From Nitrobacter sp. NHB1 (lineage in GTDB: Bacteria > Pseudomonadota > Alphaproteobacteria > Rhizobiales > Xanthobacteraceae), in NCBI RefSeq assembly GCF_036964665.1, contig NZ_JBAMDA010000001.1, positions 1,960,001 through 2,024,000 on the forward strand: a stretch of DNA of 64,000 nt. The letters are read 5' to 3'. The translations under genes and the position numbers were made by a program. Positions 36,119 to 47,765 of this stretch are shown here, one piece after another (positions within the stretch are counted from its first letter, which is position 1; the number at the start of each line of letters is the position of its first letter). The notes under the pieces are model-generated. The model was not told the DNA's origin. It searched no databases and was given only the letters and a program-made list of their open reading frames with translations.

Positions 36119-37726
36119 ATGACCGAAACCTTTCTGAACTCCCTGCTCGTTCTCGCCGTGCTGGCCGCATCGGCCGCGCTGGCCCGGCGGCTGGTGACGG
36201 CGCCCGCCATCGTGTTTCTGGTGGTCGGCATCGTTCTCGCCTTCGTGCCAGGTCTTCCGCCGATCGAAATGCAGCCGGAAAGCGTGCTGCTGATGGTGCT
36301 GCCGCCGCTGATCTATTCGGCCGGCGTCTCCATGAGCTGGCGCGAATTCAAATCCAACCTGCGGCCGATTGCCCTGCTCGCCATCGGCTGCGTGATCTTC
36401 ACCACCTGCGCGGTCGCCGCCGCGACGCACTGGCTGCTCGGCCTGCCCTGGGGCGTCGGCTTCGTGCTCGGCGCCATCGTCTCGCCGCCCGACGTTGTGG
36501 CGCCGCTCGCTATCGCCAAACGCCTGCATCTGCCGCACCGAATCCTCGTCATCCTCGAGGGCGAAGGCCTCGCCAACGACGCCACCGCGCTCATCCTTTA
36601 TCGCTTCGCCGTGCTGGCGGTCTCGACCGGTACGTTTTCGCTGCCATCCGCCGCCGGATCGTTCAGCCTCATCCTGCTCGGCGAAATCGCGTTCGGCGCA
36701 CTGGTCGGCTGGCTCAGCCTGCGGCTGCGGCAATGGGCCCATGACGAGCGGGTGGAAATCCTGCTGTCGCTGTTGACCCCGTATCTCGCCTACTGGGTTC
36801 CCGAGCATCTCGGCGGCTCCGGCGTGATCGCCACCGTCGTCGCCGGACTCTATGTGAGCTGGAACGGACCGCTGCTGATCTCGGCGGCGACGCGGCTGCA
36901 GGGCATCTTCTTCTGGGATCTGGCGATCTGGCTGATCGAGGGCGTGCTGTTCCTGCTGATGGGCTTCGAGGTCCGGGTGCTGATGGAAAAGGCCAAGGCG
37001 GTCCCGCTCGACCAGGTGCTGGTGGCGATCGCGCTGACCTCGGCCATCGTGATCGCGGCGCGGTTCATCTGGGTGTTTCCGGGCACCTACCTGACCCGCA
37101 TCCTGAGCGCGCGGGTCCGGCGGCGCGATCCGACGCCGTCATGGCGCTATGTCGTCGTCATCGGCTTCACCGGCATTCGCGGCGTGGTGTCGCTCGCGGT
37201 CGCCCTCGCTTTGCCGCTGACACTGCCGGACGGGCAGAATTTCCCCTACCGCGACCTTATTCAGTTGACGAGTTTCGGCGTCATCTTCGTGACGCTGTTC
37301 GGCATCGGCCTGACGCTGCCCTTCGTCGTCAACCTGCTCGGCGTCTCGCAGCACGGCCGCCGCGAGGCACTGAACGAACGCGACGCCGAGATCGCGGCGC
37401 GGCGCACCATCATCGAGGCCGCGCGCGGCACCCTCACCACGATCATCGCCGAGCGCAAGCTGCCCGAAGGCCTCGCCAAGTTTCTCGAGGCACGGCACGA
37501 AACCCGGATGCGGGCGTTGCCCGAGCCGCCGGGCGAGGGCGACGAACATTCGCCGGCGACCAAGGGATCATCCATGGTGCGGGAAATCATCGGCATCGAG
37601 CGCACGCATCTGCACAGACTGCTGCGCGAGGGCAAGATCACCGACGAGACCCGCCGCCGGATCGAGCGGGATCTCGATCTGGAAGAAGCGGTCGTGAACA
37701 ATCGGGAAAAGCATACGCCGCTGTAG
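36119..37726 (+). CDS. CPA1 family Na+/H+ antiporter
   Basis: A 535-residue transporter with 12 or so hydrophobic segments and the antiporter core motifs: SPPDVVAPLAIAKRL, EGEGLANDATALILYRFAV (the ND pair), and GFTGIRGVVSLAVALALPL. A C-terminal cytoplasmic domain of about 120 residues (to NNREKHTPL) may regulate activity. It exports Na+ or K+ in exchange for protons. It stands alone, 280 bp after the DUF1345 gene. Confidence 0.93.
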   Translation: MTETFLNSLLVLAVLAASAALARRLVTAPAIVFLVVGIVLAFVPGLPPIEMQPESVLLMVLPPLIYSAGVSMSWREFKSNLRPIALLAIGCVIFTTCAVAAATHWLLGLPWGVGFVLGAIVSPPDVVAPLAIAKRLHLPHRILVILEGEGLANDATALILYRFAVLAVSTGTFSLPSAAGSFSLILLGEIAFGALVGWLSLRLRQWAHDERVEILLSLLTPYLAYWVPEHLGGSGVIATVVAGLYVSWNGPLLISAATRLQGIFFWDLAIWLIEGVLFLLMGFEVRVLMEKAKAVPLDQVLVAIALTSAIVIAARFIWVFPGTYLTRILSARVRRRDPTPSWRYVVVIGFTGIRGVVSLAVALALPLTLPDGQNFPYRDLIQLTSFGVIFVTLFGIGLTLPFVVNLLGVSQHGRREALNERDAEIAARRTIIEAARGTLTTIIAERKLPEGLAKFLEARHETRMRALPEPPGEGDEHSPATKGSSMVREIIGIERTHLHRLLREGKITDETRRRIERDLDLEEAVVNNREKHTPL

Positions 37727-37749
37727 AGACTTTTGATGGATTGCCATTC

Positions 37750-37822
37750 CGTCATGCCCGGACTTGATCCGGGCATCCACCCTCAAAAGAGATGGATTGC
37801 CGGGTCAAGTCCGGCAATGACG
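37750..37822. repeat. Dispersed palindromic repeat (CCCGGACTTGATCCGGG type), full copy
   Basis: Left half CGTCATGCCCGGACTTGATC and right half GTCAAGTCCGGCAATGACG are inverted versions of each other, each with its own small palindrome. The partial copy at 5159-5215 abuts a broken marR. Confidence 0.8.
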
Positions 37823-37890
37823 ACTGGAAGTGTTTCCGCCAACGTCAAACGCCCTGGCTAATCAGTGAGCCTGGGGGACACGCACCAAAT

Positions 37891-37916
37891 AAAAAAACGC
37901 CGGCTCAATGGCCGGC
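37891..37916 (-). terminator. Rho-independent terminator of ispG
   Basis: On the minus strand GCCGGC, a 6-nt loop and GCCGGC are followed by one G and seven T residues, starting about 24 nt after the ispG stop codon. This is a textbook intrinsic terminator. Confidence 0.88.
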
Positions 37917-37939
37917 ATTTTGATTCTCGAGACGCGCGA

Positions 37940-39232
<1,293 letters not shown>

Positions 39233-39245
39233 AGGGTTTCAAATA

Positions 39246-39584
39246 TCAGGTTTTTGTGAGTTTCAGCAACGGATCAATGGCCGGCGGGGACGGCCGGTTA
39301 ACGAGATAAAGCCCAGCAATCACCAAAAGCGCCGCGGCGCCGAAGGCCGGCGTCAACCGATCATGCACGATGAGATAGCCAGCCGCGACGCCAAACAAAG
39401 GGGTGATGACGGTAAAAGCCGACAATTTGCTGGCGGAATAGGTCTTAACCATTGAAAACCATATCAAAAATGTCAGTACGGGCACCCAGACCGCCTGACA
39501 GGCCATCAGCGCCAGCGCCCCGGGAATCCGGATCAGGGTCCCGCCGGCGGCCAGGCCGCGGTCGCACCGAACGACTGGCGTCGA
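39246..39584 (-). pseudogene. Truncated EamA/DMT-family transporter (C-terminal fragment)
   Basis: About 110 codons remain, reading GLAAGGTLIRIPGALALMA, then CQAVWVPVLTFLIWFSMVKTY, four hydrophobic stretches and the tail LYLVNRP. This is the C-terminal third of a DMT permease of about 290-300 residues. The frame is open upstream of the first ATG (39506) and keeps family-like sequence until it meets the fur/zur stop at 39585, where similarity ends. The 5' part has been lost, so the gene is probably dead. Confidence 0.8.
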
Positions 39585-40076
39585 TTAAGCCGCTGTCTGG
39601 CAATGTGCGCAGGTGCCGGTGATCTCGACCACGGACAGTTTTGGGGTGAAGCCGGTGGCGCGAGCGGCGTCGGTCAGACTCTGCGCCACGCGGCTTGCCG
39701 GAATTTCGCCGACCGATCCGCATTGCTCGCAAATCAGAAACGCCACCATCGCGCTCGCATCATGGTCGTGCCCGCAGGCCAAAAACGCATTGCGGCTTTC
39801 GATGCGGTGAACGAGGCCGTTCTCCATCAAGAAATCGAGCGCACGATAGACCGTGATCGGAGCCGGGCGCGGCATCGATTTCGCCAGTTCCTCGATCACC
39901 TCGTAAGCGCCAAGCGGCCGATGGCTCGACAGCAGCGCCTGCAACACCTGGCGGCGGATCGGCGTGAATTTCTGCGCGCGCCGCGCACAAACCCGCTCCG
40001 CATGGCTGATCGCCTCTGCGGCGCAGCGGTCGTGATCGTGCCCCGGCACGGGGAATGTCGGTCTGGTCGCGGTCAT
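39585..40076 (-). CDS. Fur family metal-responsive regulator (Zur-like)
   Basis: A 163-residue protein with a winged helix (KFTPIRRQVLQALLSSHRPLG, then PITVYRALDFLMENGLVHRI) and Fur/Zur metal sites: ESRNAFLACGHDH, ICEQCG and the C-terminal CAHC. The His-rich N-terminus and HRIESRNAFLACGHDH resemble Zur (zinc) more than Fur (iron). No znuABC genes lie nearby, so the metal is inferred. Its stop sits at the break of the DMT remnant. Confidence 0.85.
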   Translation of the reverse strand: MTATRPTFPVPGHDHDRCAAEAISHAERVCARRAQKFTPIRRQVLQALLSSHRPLGAYEVIEELAKSMPRPAPITVYRALDFLMENGLVHRIESRNAFLACGHDHDASAMVAFLICEQCGSVGEIPASRVAQSLTDAARATGFTPKLSVVEITGTCAHCQTAA

Positions 40077-40272
40077 CTGACACCCGTCTAACCGATTTAA
40101 GCCGGCTTCGCCCCTATTTCAGCAGCGTCGCCCATGACAATTTCGCGGCTCGCCTCTCTTATTGCGGCGCAACATACCGACCCGGTCGGGGAATCAACGG
40201 GAACGGCCCTCTCGGCCGAAGCCATGAGACTCCTGCAAGTCAGCTTCCCATAGCCGGGGGTGACACTCATTC

Positions 40273-40300
40273 ATAAGCTAGCTTATTATAACGAACGTTA
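40273..40300 (+). promoter_or_regulatory. Two palindromes upstream of marR (probable autoregulatory operator)
   Basis: ATAAGCTAGCTTAT (40273-40286) is a perfect 14-bp palindrome; TAACGAACGTTA (40289-40300) has perfect 5-bp arms around AA. Both are AT-rich islands just before the marR Shine-Dalgarno sequence (TAGGAG), where MarR repressors usually bind their own promoter. Confidence 0.7.
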
Positions 40301-40311
40301 GGAGTGTCGAT

Positions 40312-40800
40312 GTGACCGACCGTTCGACCCACAGTGACTTTCTGTTTGCCCTGTTCGAGGTGCAACGCCTGCTACGGCTTTTCGCCGACAAGCAGGCTTC
40401 GCGCTACGGCCTGAACCGGGCGCAGTGGGCAGTGCTCGCCAAACTGGAGCGCACCGAAGGGCTGAAGCAGGCGGATGTCGCCGAATTGATGGAAATGCGA
40501 CCGATCACACTGACGCGATTGATCGACAAGCTCTGCAAGGCCGGTCTGATCGAGCGCCGCGGCGATGAAACCGATCGCCGCGTCAATCGTCTTTACCTGA
40601 CCAGGACCGCGCGGCCTTTGCTGGCGAACCTCGCCGCGCTACGCAGCGAAATCACCCGAGCCGCGCTCGCCGATATCAGCGCCTCCGACGCGCACCGTCT
40701 GATCGGGCAACTCGAAACCGTCAAGGACAATGTCCGCAACGCGCTGCAAGGCGGCGGGCACGTCAACGATGATAAAACGAAAGAGCGGCGCTATGGCTGA
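40312..40800 (+). CDS. MarR family transcriptional regulator
   Basis: A 162-residue winged-helix repressor: LNRAQWAVLAKLERTEGLKQ, recognition helix MRPITLTRLIDKLCKAGLIE, wing RRGDETDRRVNRLYLT. It uses a GTG start; the overlapping ATG two bases before it is out of frame. It is the first gene of a marR-emrA-emrB operon and should repress it until a toxic ligand binds. The stop overlaps the emrA start by 8 nt. Confidence 0.93.
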   Translation: MTDRSTHSDFLFALFEVQRLLRLFADKQASRYGLNRAQWAVLAKLERTEGLKQADVAELMEMRPITLTRLIDKLCKAGLIERRGDETDRRVNRLYLTRTARPLLANLAALRSEITRAALADISASDAHRLIGQLETVKDNVRNALQGGGHVNDDKTKERRYG

Positions 40801-41959
40801 GCCGGCCCTGAAATTTCCGTCCGACCGGAAGGACGCCCCCACGGAGGCGGAGGCGCCGCCGCCGCCGACAACGGACGCCAAGCCACGCCGGCGGCTGCTG
40901 GCTTCGATGCGCCGCTACCGCCGGCCGCTGCTTCTGGTCGTGCTGCCGCTGATCGCGCTGATCGCCGGGCTGGCGTTCTATCTGTCGGGCGGCCGCTACG
41001 TGACCACCGACGACGCTTATGTCGGCGCGCAGAAGGTTCTGATCACACCTGAGGTCTCCGGCAAGATCGACAGCGTGACGGTGACGGAGGGCCAGCATGT
41101 CAAGACCGGCGACCCGCTGTTCGAAATCGATCCCGCGCCGTTCCGCTTCGCCGTCCAGCAGGCGCAAGCGAAACTGAACGACGCGACCATCGAATACAAC
41201 ACGCTGAAATCAAACCTCGCCAATTATGCCCAGTCCACGGCGCTTGCCGAGCAGAGCATCACCGTCAAGCGACGCGACGTCGATCGCAAGAGCGCGCTCG
41301 CGAAAAACAATGTCGGATCGCAGCTCGACCTCGACAATTCCCTGAGCGCGCTGGTGCAGGCGGAGGGCGTGAACCAGATTCTGCAGCAGCAGATCGACAA
41401 TACGCGCAACAAACTGCTCGGCGATCCGGATTTGCCGCTGGCGAAATTCCCGGACTATGCCCAGGCCCGGGCCGCGCTGGCCGACGCGCAGCGCAACCTT
41501 GCGAATACGGAGCTGCGCGCGCCGATCGACGGCATCGCGACGCAGGTCGACAACATCCAGCTCGGCCGCTTCGTTGCCGCCGGAACCCCGGTGTTCAGCA
41601 TCATCGCTCTCGGCCACCCATGGGTCGATGCGAACCCCAAGGAATCCGACTTCACCTACGTGGCCGTCGGGCAGCCCGTCACCCTCTCCATCGATTCCTT
41701 CCCGGATCATGTCTTTAAGGGCACGGTGGGGTCGCTCAGTCCTGGCACCGGCGCGACATTCGCGATCCTGCCGCCGCAGAACGCCACCGGAAACTTCGTG
41801 AAGGTCGTGCAGCGCATTCCTGTCCGGATCTATTTCGACAAGGACGATCCGATGGTCGCCAGGCTGAAATCCGGCATGAGCGTCTACGCGTCGATCGATA
41901 CCCACCATCGCCGCACGCTTGCGGGCCTGCTCGGCCTGTCGCGCGCGAAGCAGGACTAG
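40793..41959 (+). CDS. emrA: EmrA-type membrane fusion protein (HlyD family)
   Basis: A 388-residue periplasmic adaptor: cytoplasmic N-terminus with a Pro-rich stretch, one membrane helix (about 45-64), then lipoyl halves (TPEVSGKIDSVTVTEGQHVK and RAPIDGIATQVDNIQLGRFV) around a coiled-coil hairpin (about 120-220) and a beta-barrel. It links the EmrB pump to an outer-membrane channel. No outer-membrane factor is encoded here, so a TolC from elsewhere is likely used. Confidence 0.94.
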   Translation: MAEPALKFPSDRKDAPTEAEAPPPPTTDAKPRRRLLASMRRYRRPLLLVVLPLIALIAGLAFYLSGGRYVTTDDAYVGAQKVLITPEVSGKIDSVTVTEGQHVKTGDPLFEIDPAPFRFAVQQAQAKLNDATIEYNTLKSNLANYAQSTALAEQSITVKRRDVDRKSALAKNNVGSQLDLDNSLSALVQAEGVNQILQQQIDNTRNKLLGDPDLPLAKFPDYAQARAALADAQRNLANTELRAPIDGIATQVDNIQLGRFVAAGTPVFSIIALGHPWVDANPKESDFTYVAVGQPVTLSIDSFPDHVFKGTVGSLSPGTGATFAILPPQNATGNFVKVVQRIPVRIYFDKDDPMVARLKSGMSVYASIDTHHRRTLAGLLGLSRAKQD

Positions 41960-41963
41960 AACA

Positions 41964-43520
41964 ATGTCGGCGGCCGCCGCACATTCGGTTGCGGTCCCCG
42001 GCCTGCGCCGGAACATGGTGACGATCTGCGCCATGACCGCGACCATCATGCAGGCGCTCGACACCACGATCGCCAACGTCGCGCTGCCCTACATGCAGGG
42101 ATCGCTGTCGGCGTCGCAGGACCAGATCAACTGGGTGCTGACGTCCTATATCGTGGCGGCGGCGATCATGACCGCACCGGTCGGCTGGATCGCCAACCGC
42201 TTCGGTCGCAAGCGCATCTTCATCCTCTGCTCCGCCGGGTTCACCCTCGCATCGGTGATGTGCGGACTGTCGCAAGACATCACCCAGATGGTGCTGTTCC
42301 GTTTGCTGCAAGGCATGTTCGGCGCCGCATTGGTGCCGCTATCGCAGGCGGTGCTGCTCGACAGCTACGCGCTACACGAGCGCGCCAAGGCGATGGCGAT
42401 CTGGGGCATGGGCGTAATGATGGGTCCGATCATGGGTCCGACGCTCGGCGCGTGGCTGACCGAGACCTATAGCTGGCACTGGGTGTTTTTCGTCAATCTT
42501 CCGTTCGGCATCGTCACGGTGGCGGGCCTGCTGATCTTCATGGAAGAGACCAGACTCGACACCAAGCTGCAATTCGACTGGTTAGGCTTCGGCGCGCTCG
42601 CCATCGGCATCGGTGCGCTGCAACTCGCGCTCGATCGCGGCGAGCAACTCGACTGGCTGGAATCCTGGGAGATCACGATCGAGTTCATCGTCTCGGCCGT
42701 CGGCTTCTATTATTTCCTCGCGCACTCGTTCACCACGAAGAGGCCCTTCGTCCAGTTCGCAATCTTCAAGGACCGCAATTTCGCGACTGCCCTCATCTTC
42801 ATGGCGGTGATCGGCGTGGTGCTGTTCTCGACCTTGGCGTTAACCTCGCCGCTGTTCCAGAGCGCTTACGGCTACCCCATCCTGACCGCCGGTTTTCTGC
42901 TCGCAACGCGCGGCATCGGAACGTTTGTGGCCATGATGATGGTCAGCCGACTCATGACCTACTTCGAGGCGCGGACCCTGATCGCAGTCGGCCTCTCGCT
43001 GATCGCGATCACGCTTTACGACATGACCGGCTGGACCGCCGATATTTCCGTGCGAGCCATTGCCATCAACAGCATCGTCCAGGGTTACGGCATCGGCCTC
43101 GTCTTCGTGCCGATGACCACCGCCGCCTTCATGACGCTGCCCGACCATCTGCGCACCGACGGCACCTCGATGCTGACGCTGGTGCGCAACGTCGCGAGCT
43201 CGATCGGCATTTCCATCGTCATCGCACAACTGACGAGCGGAACCATTCGCGTCCATGCCGTGCTGGCCGAGCACATCACTCCGTTCAACGACGCACTGCA
43301 GATGCCGAACGTCACAGGCACCATCAACCTGAACACCGACATGGGCCGTGCGATGATGGATCTGATCCTCAGTACGCAGGCGCAGATCATCGCCTTCTCG
43401 CAGGACTTCGAGCTGGTCGCGCTGGTGGCGATTTGCGCGATTCCGCTGGTGTTGTTGCTGAAATCGACCAAGGCGGCGATGCGCGCGCCGTCCGCGGATC
43501 ATGCCGCGGTGATGGAATAA
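41964..43520 (+). CDS. emrB: EmrB-type drug efflux MFS transporter (DHA2)
   Basis: A 518-residue 14-helix major facilitator. DHA2 motifs are visible: LDTTIANVALPYMQG (motif D1), NRFGRKRIFILC (motif A) and GMMGPIMGPTLGAWLTE-like motif C near residue 155. It exports hydrophobic toxins together with EmrA. It begins 4 nt after emrA. Confidence 0.95.
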   Translation: MSAAAAHSVAVPGLRRNMVTICAMTATIMQALDTTIANVALPYMQGSLSASQDQINWVLTSYIVAAAIMTAPVGWIANRFGRKRIFILCSAGFTLASVMCGLSQDITQMVLFRLLQGMFGAALVPLSQAVLLDSYALHERAKAMAIWGMGVMMGPIMGPTLGAWLTETYSWHWVFFVNLPFGIVTVAGLLIFMEETRLDTKLQFDWLGFGALAIGIGALQLALDRGEQLDWLESWEITIEFIVSAVGFYYFLAHSFTTKRPFVQFAIFKDRNFATALIFMAVIGVVLFSTLALTSPLFQSAYGYPILTAGFLLATRGIGTFVAMMMVSRLMTYFEARTLIAVGLSLIAITLYDMTGWTADISVRAIAINSIVQGYGIGLVFVPMTTAAFMTLPDHLRTDGTSMLTLVRNVASSIGISIVIAQLTSGTIRVHAVLAEHITPFNDALQMPNVTGTINLNTDMGRAMMDLILSTQAQIIAFSQDFELVALVAICAIPLVLLLKSTKAAMRAPSADHAAVME

Positions 43521-43636
43521 GGCGAAAAAACAGGCTGCCCTTGCTGTCAGCGCAATCGCGAACCGATGCGTGGAAAACGCGCACCATCGCCGCAATGCCA
43601 TAGGAACCGGCACCGAAACTTTGTAGCTTCGCCGCC

Positions 43637-46360
43637 ATGACGATCCAGCCCGCCGTCCCGACATCGCCGAACAACGCTGCCCCCGAGGCGGCGCGGGTTA
43701 CGCCGATGATGGAACAATACCTTGAAATCAAGGCGGTCAATCCCGGTTTGCTGCTGTTCTACCGGATGGGCGATTTTTACGAGCTGTTCTTCGAGGATGC
43801 CGAAATCGCCTCCCGCACGCTCGGCATTACCCTGACCAGGCGCGGCAAGCATCAGGGCGCGGACATCCCGATGTGCGGCGTTCCGGTGGAACGCTCGGAC
43901 GATTACCTGCATCGGCTGATCGCAGCCGGCCACCGCGTCGCGGTGTGCGAGCAGATGGAGGATCCGGCCGCGGCGCGCAAGCGCGGCAACAAGAGCGTGG
44001 TTCGCCGCGATGTGGTTCGCCTCATCACACCGGGAACGCTGACCGAAGACACGCTGCTCGATGCCAGGGCCAACAACTATCTGCTGGCGCTGGCGCGTGC
44101 CCGCGCCTCGTCCGGCGGCGACCGCGTCGCGCTCGCCTGGATCGATATCTCGACAGCGGAGTTCATGGTCACCGAATGCGGTACCGGCGAGCTCGCGGCC
44201 ACGCTGGCGCGCATCAATCCGAATGAGGTGATCGTTTCCGACGCGCTCTATGGCGATGCCGACCTGGGCGCGCTGCTGCGCGAACTGCCGTCGGTGACGC
44301 CGCTGACCCGCGACGTGTTCGACAGCGCCACCGCCGAACGGCGGCTGTGCGATTATTTCGCAGTCGCCACCATGGACGGCCTCAGCGCCATGTCGCGGCC
44401 GGAAGCGACCGCCGCCGCCGCCGCCGTCACCTACATCGACCGCACCCAGATCGGCAAACGGCCGCCGCTGTCGCCGCCCTCGCGCGAAGCATCCGGCAGT
44501 ACCATGGCGATCGATCCCGCCACCCGCGCCAACCTCGAACTGACGCGCACGCTCGCCGGCGAACGGCGCGGCTCGCTGCTCGACGCCATCGACCGCACAA
44601 CGACGGCGGCGGGGTCGAGGCTGCTGGCGCAGCGGCTGGCGGCGCCGCTGACCGATACCGCCGCCGTCGCACACAGGCTCGATGCCGTCGCCGCGTTCGC
44701 ATCCGACAGCGCGGCGCGCGACGATATCCGCACCATCCTGCGGACCGCTCCGGACATGTCGCGGGCACTGGCGCGGCTCTCGGTCGGGCGCGGCGGCCCG
44801 CGCGACCTCGCAGGCCTCCGCGACGGCATCATGGCTGCGGACCAGACGCTCGCGCGGCTCGGCGCGATGCCTGATGCGCCGCAGGATATCGCCGCGGTCA
44901 TGGAGGCGCTGCGGCGGCCGTCCCGCGAGCTTGCGCGCGAACTCGGCGAGGCGCTGGCCGAAAACCTGCCGCTGATGAAGCGCGACGGCGGCTTCGTCCG
45001 CGAGGGCTACGAGCCGGCGCTCGATGAGGCACGAAAACTGCGCGACGACTCGCGCCTCGTCGTGGCTGCGATGCAGGCACGCTACACTGAGGAGACCGGC
45101 GTCAAGACGCTCAAGATCCGCCACAACAACGTGCTCGGCTATTTCGTCGAGGTGACGGCGCAGCACGGCGATAAACTGATGAGCGCGCCGCTGAACGCCA
45201 CCTTCATCCATCGCCAGACTCTGGCCGGTCAGGTGCGCTTCACCACGTCGGAACTCGGCGAGATCGAGGCCAGGATCGCCAATGCCGGCGACCGCGCGCT
45301 CGGCCTTGAACTTGAGATTTTCGACCGCCTTGCCGCGATGGTGGTGGAGGCCAGCGACCACCTACGCAGCGCCGCGCACGCCTTCGCGCAACTGGATGTC
45401 GCGGCGTCGCTTGCGAAACTCGCGACCGACGAGAACTACACCCGCCCGGAGGTCGATGCTTCTCTCGGCTTCGCCATCGAAGGCGGCCGGCACCCTGTTG
45501 TGGAACAGGCGCTGAAGCGCGCCGGCCAGCCGTTCATCGCCAACGCCTGCGACCTGTCGGCGGGCACAGGCCAGACCTGGGGCCAGATCTGGCTGCTCAC
45601 CGGCCCCAACATGGCCGGCAAATCGACGTTTCTGCGCCAGAACGCGCTGATCGCGCTGATGGCCCAGATCGGCAGCTTCGTGCCGGCGACGCGCGCCCGC
45701 ATCGGCATCATCGACCGGCTGTTCTCGCGGGTCGGCGCAGCCGACGATCTGGCGCGCGGGCGCTCGACCTTCATGGTCGAGATGGTGGAAACCGCAGTCA
45801 TCCTCAATCAGGCATCGGAACGCGCGCTGGTTATCCTCGACGAAATCGGACGCGGCACCGCGACCTTCGACGGCCTGTCGATCGCGTGGGCGGCAATCGA
45901 GCATCTGCACGAGGCCAACAAGTGCCGCGCACTGTTCGCGACGCACTATCACGAGCTGACAGCGCTATCGGCAAAGCTGCCGCGGCTGTTCAACGCCACC
46001 GTGCGGGTCAAGGAATGGCACGGCGAGGTGGTGTTCCTGCACGAGGTGCTGCCCGGCGCCGCCGACCGTTCCTACGGCATCCAGGTGGCGAAGCTCGCCG
46101 GCCTGCCGCTGTCGGTCGTCGCGCGCGCAAAATCGGTGCTGGCCAAACTGGAGGCGCAGGATCGCGGATCGACCGTGCGCGCGCTGGTGGACGATCTGCC
46201 GCTGTTCGCGGTGCCGTCACGCGCCGCCGGCGAATCCGCGGCGCCGGGCGAGGCCACGCCACTGATCGAGGCACTGCAAGCCTTGCATCCCGACGAGATG
46301 TCGCCGCGCGAGGCGCTGGAGGCGCTTTATGCGCTGAAGGCGAAACTGCCGAAGCCATAG
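43637..46360 (+). CDS. mutS: DNA mismatch repair protein MutS
   Basis: A 907-residue MutS with the mismatch-binding FYE in [17 protein letters not shown] (about residue 50), the clamp/lever core, and the ATPase: Walker [15 protein letters not shown], the [14 protein letters not shown] loop and Walker [17 protein letters not shown]. The HTH dimer part follows to about residue 850. It recognises mismatches and recruits MutL. It lies alone downstream of the emr operon. Confidence 0.97.
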   Translation: MTIQPAVPTSPNNAAPEAARVTPMMEQYLEIKAVNPGLLLFYRMGDFYELFFEDAEIASRTLGITLTRRGKHQGADIPMCGVPVERSDDYLHRLIAAGHRVAVCEQMEDPAAARKRGNKSVVRRDVVRLITPGTLTEDTLLDARANNYLLALARARASSGGDRVALAWIDISTAEFMVTECGTGELAATLARINPNEVIVSDALYGDADLGALLRELPSVTPLTRDVFDSATAERRLCDYFAVATMDGLSAMSRPEATAAAAAVTYIDRTQIGKRPPLSPPSREASGSTMAIDPATRANLELTRTLAGERRGSLLDAIDRTTTAAGSRLLAQRLAAPLTDTAAVAHRLDAVAAFASDSAARDDIRTILRTAPDMSRALARLSVGRGGPRDLAGLRDGIMAADQTLARLGAMPDAPQDIAAVMEALRRPSRELARELGEALAENLPLMKRDGGFVREGYEPALDEARKLRDDSRLVVAAMQARYTEETGVKTLKIRHNNVLGYFVEVTAQHGDKLMSAPLNATFIHRQTLAGQVRFTTSELGEIEARIANAGDRALGLELEIFDRLAAMVVEASDHLRSAAHAFAQLDVAASLAKLATDENYTRPEVDASLGFAIEGGRHPVVEQALKRAGQPFIANACDLSAGTGQTWGQIWLLTGPNMAGKSTFLRQNALIALMAQIGSFVPATRARIGIIDRLFSRVGAADDLARGRSTFMVEMVETAVILNQASERALVILDEIGRGTATFDGLSIAWAAIEHLHEANKCRALFATHYHELTALSAKLPRLFNATVRVKEWHGEVVFLHEVLPGAADRSYGIQVAKLAGLPLSVVARAKSVLAKLEAQDRGSTVRALVDDLPLFAVPSRAAGESAAPGEATPLIEALQALHPDEMSPREALEALYALKAKLPKP

Positions 46361-46505
46361 CCGCATTCATTGAAAAATATCGGCGCGCGCCTTAACGTCG
46401 AGCAGGAGGGCGCGGCGTATCGCTCCCGGCCAGAGCCTGTCACCGGACGGTGCGCTTTGCGCCGATCCGCTGGCGGGGACGACATCATCCTTTGTTGTTT
46501 GCGCC

Positions 46506-47765
46506 ATGCCTCAAAATCGCCCATCCACCATCGATGTCGCCATTGTCGGCGCCGGCGCTGCCGGGCTCGGCGCGGCCAATGCGCTGAAAGACTTCGGCCT
46601 CTCGATCATCGTGCTGGAAGCCCGCGACCGCGTCGGCGGGCGCGCTCACACCATTGTCCCCGCCCCCGGCATCATCTTCGATCTCGGCTGCGGCTGGCTG
46701 CATTCGGCCGACAGGAATTCATTCGTCGGAATCGCGGAGCAACTCGGCTTCGCCGTCGACAAGACGCGCCCCCCGTGGCGCGAGCAGAGCTTTGACGCCG
46801 GATTCCCGACGACGGAGCGCGAGGACTTCATGGCCGCGCTCGATGCATTCGACGAGCGAGCGGAAGAAGCCGCGGAGAGCGACACCGACAGCGCCGCCAG
46901 CCTGTATCTCGCGCCGGGCAACCGCTGGAATCCGATGATCGACGCCATCTCGACCTACGTGAACGGCTGCGAACTCGATGCCGTTTCCGTTCGTGACAGC
47001 AACGCCTACGAGGATACCGGGATCAACTGGCGCGTCCGCCGCGGCTACGGCGCGCTGATAGCAGCCTACGGCCGGCCTTGCCCGCTCGCGCTGAACACGC
47101 GGGTGTGGCGCATCGATCATTCCGGCCGGCGCATTCGCATCGAAACTTCGAAAGGCGCGCTTTCGGCTGCGCAGGTGATCGTCACGGTGCCGACCAATCT
47201 GATCGCGAACCAATCGATCCGCTTTCATCCCGAGTTACCCGCGAAAGTGGACGCGGCCGCGGGCCTGCCGCTCGGCATCGACGACAAGGTGATGCTGGCG
47301 CTCGACGATTCCGAGAGCGCGCTCCCCAACGACGGCAATCTCCGCGGCACGACCATGCGGACGAAAATGGGCACCTACCATTTGCGCCCGTTCGGCCAGT
47401 CCTGCATCGAGGGATTTTTCGGCGGCAGCTTCGCGCGCGAACTCGAAGATGCCGGCGACGGCGCGTTCGCGGCGCAGGCAATCGACGAGATCGTGGCGCT
47501 GCTCGGCTCGACTTATCGCAGCAAACTCAAAGCGCTGGCGGAATCACGCTGGGCCCGCGATCCCTTCGCGCTCGGCGCCTATTCCCACGCGCTGCCGGGC
47601 CATGCGGGAGCGCGCGCCACGCTCGCTGCGCCGGTCGACGGCCGGCTGTTTTTCGCGGGAGAGGCCACTTCACCGCATTTCTTCTCAACCGCGCACGGCG
47701 CGCGCGACAGCGGCGAGCGGGCGGCGCGAGAAGTGATGGATGCGGTGCGATTGCCGAAACGCTGA
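46506..47765 (+). CDS. Flavin-containing amine oxidoreductase
   Basis: A 419-residue FAD protein: Rossmann motif IVGAGAAGLGAANAL and LEARDRVGGRAHT at the N-terminus and FFAGEATSPHFFSTAHGA for FAD binding at the C-terminus. It belongs to the monoamine/polyamine oxidase family; the substrate cannot be told. There is no signal peptide. The ATG at 46506 fits the start of the Rossmann fold. Confidence 0.88.
   Translation: MPQNRPSTIDVAIVGAGAAGLGAANALKDFGLSIIVLEARDRVGGRAHTIVPAPGIIFDLGCGWLHSADRNSFVGIAEQLGFAVDKTRPPWREQSFDAGFPTTEREDFMAALDAFDERAEEAAESDTDSAASLYLAPGNRWNPMIDAISTYVNGCELDAVSVRDSNAYEDTGINWRVRRGYGALIAAYGRPCPLALNTRVWRIDHSGRRIRIETSKGALSAAQVIVTVPTNLIANQSIRFHPELPAKVDAAAGLPLGIDDKVMLALDDSESALPNDGNLRGTTMRTKMGTYHLRPFGQSCIEGFFGGSFARELEDAGDGAFAAQAIDEIVALLGSTYRSKLKALAESRWARDPFALGAYSHALPGHAGARATLAAPVDGRLFFAGEATSPHFFSTAHGARDSGERAAREVMDAVRLPKR

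Noticed and set aside
43547-45361. A 604-codon minus-strand frame opposite mutS
   Set aside because: It is rich in Arg, Gly and His, lacks any domain, and lies opposite a certain mutS gene: a typical antisense shadow at high GC.
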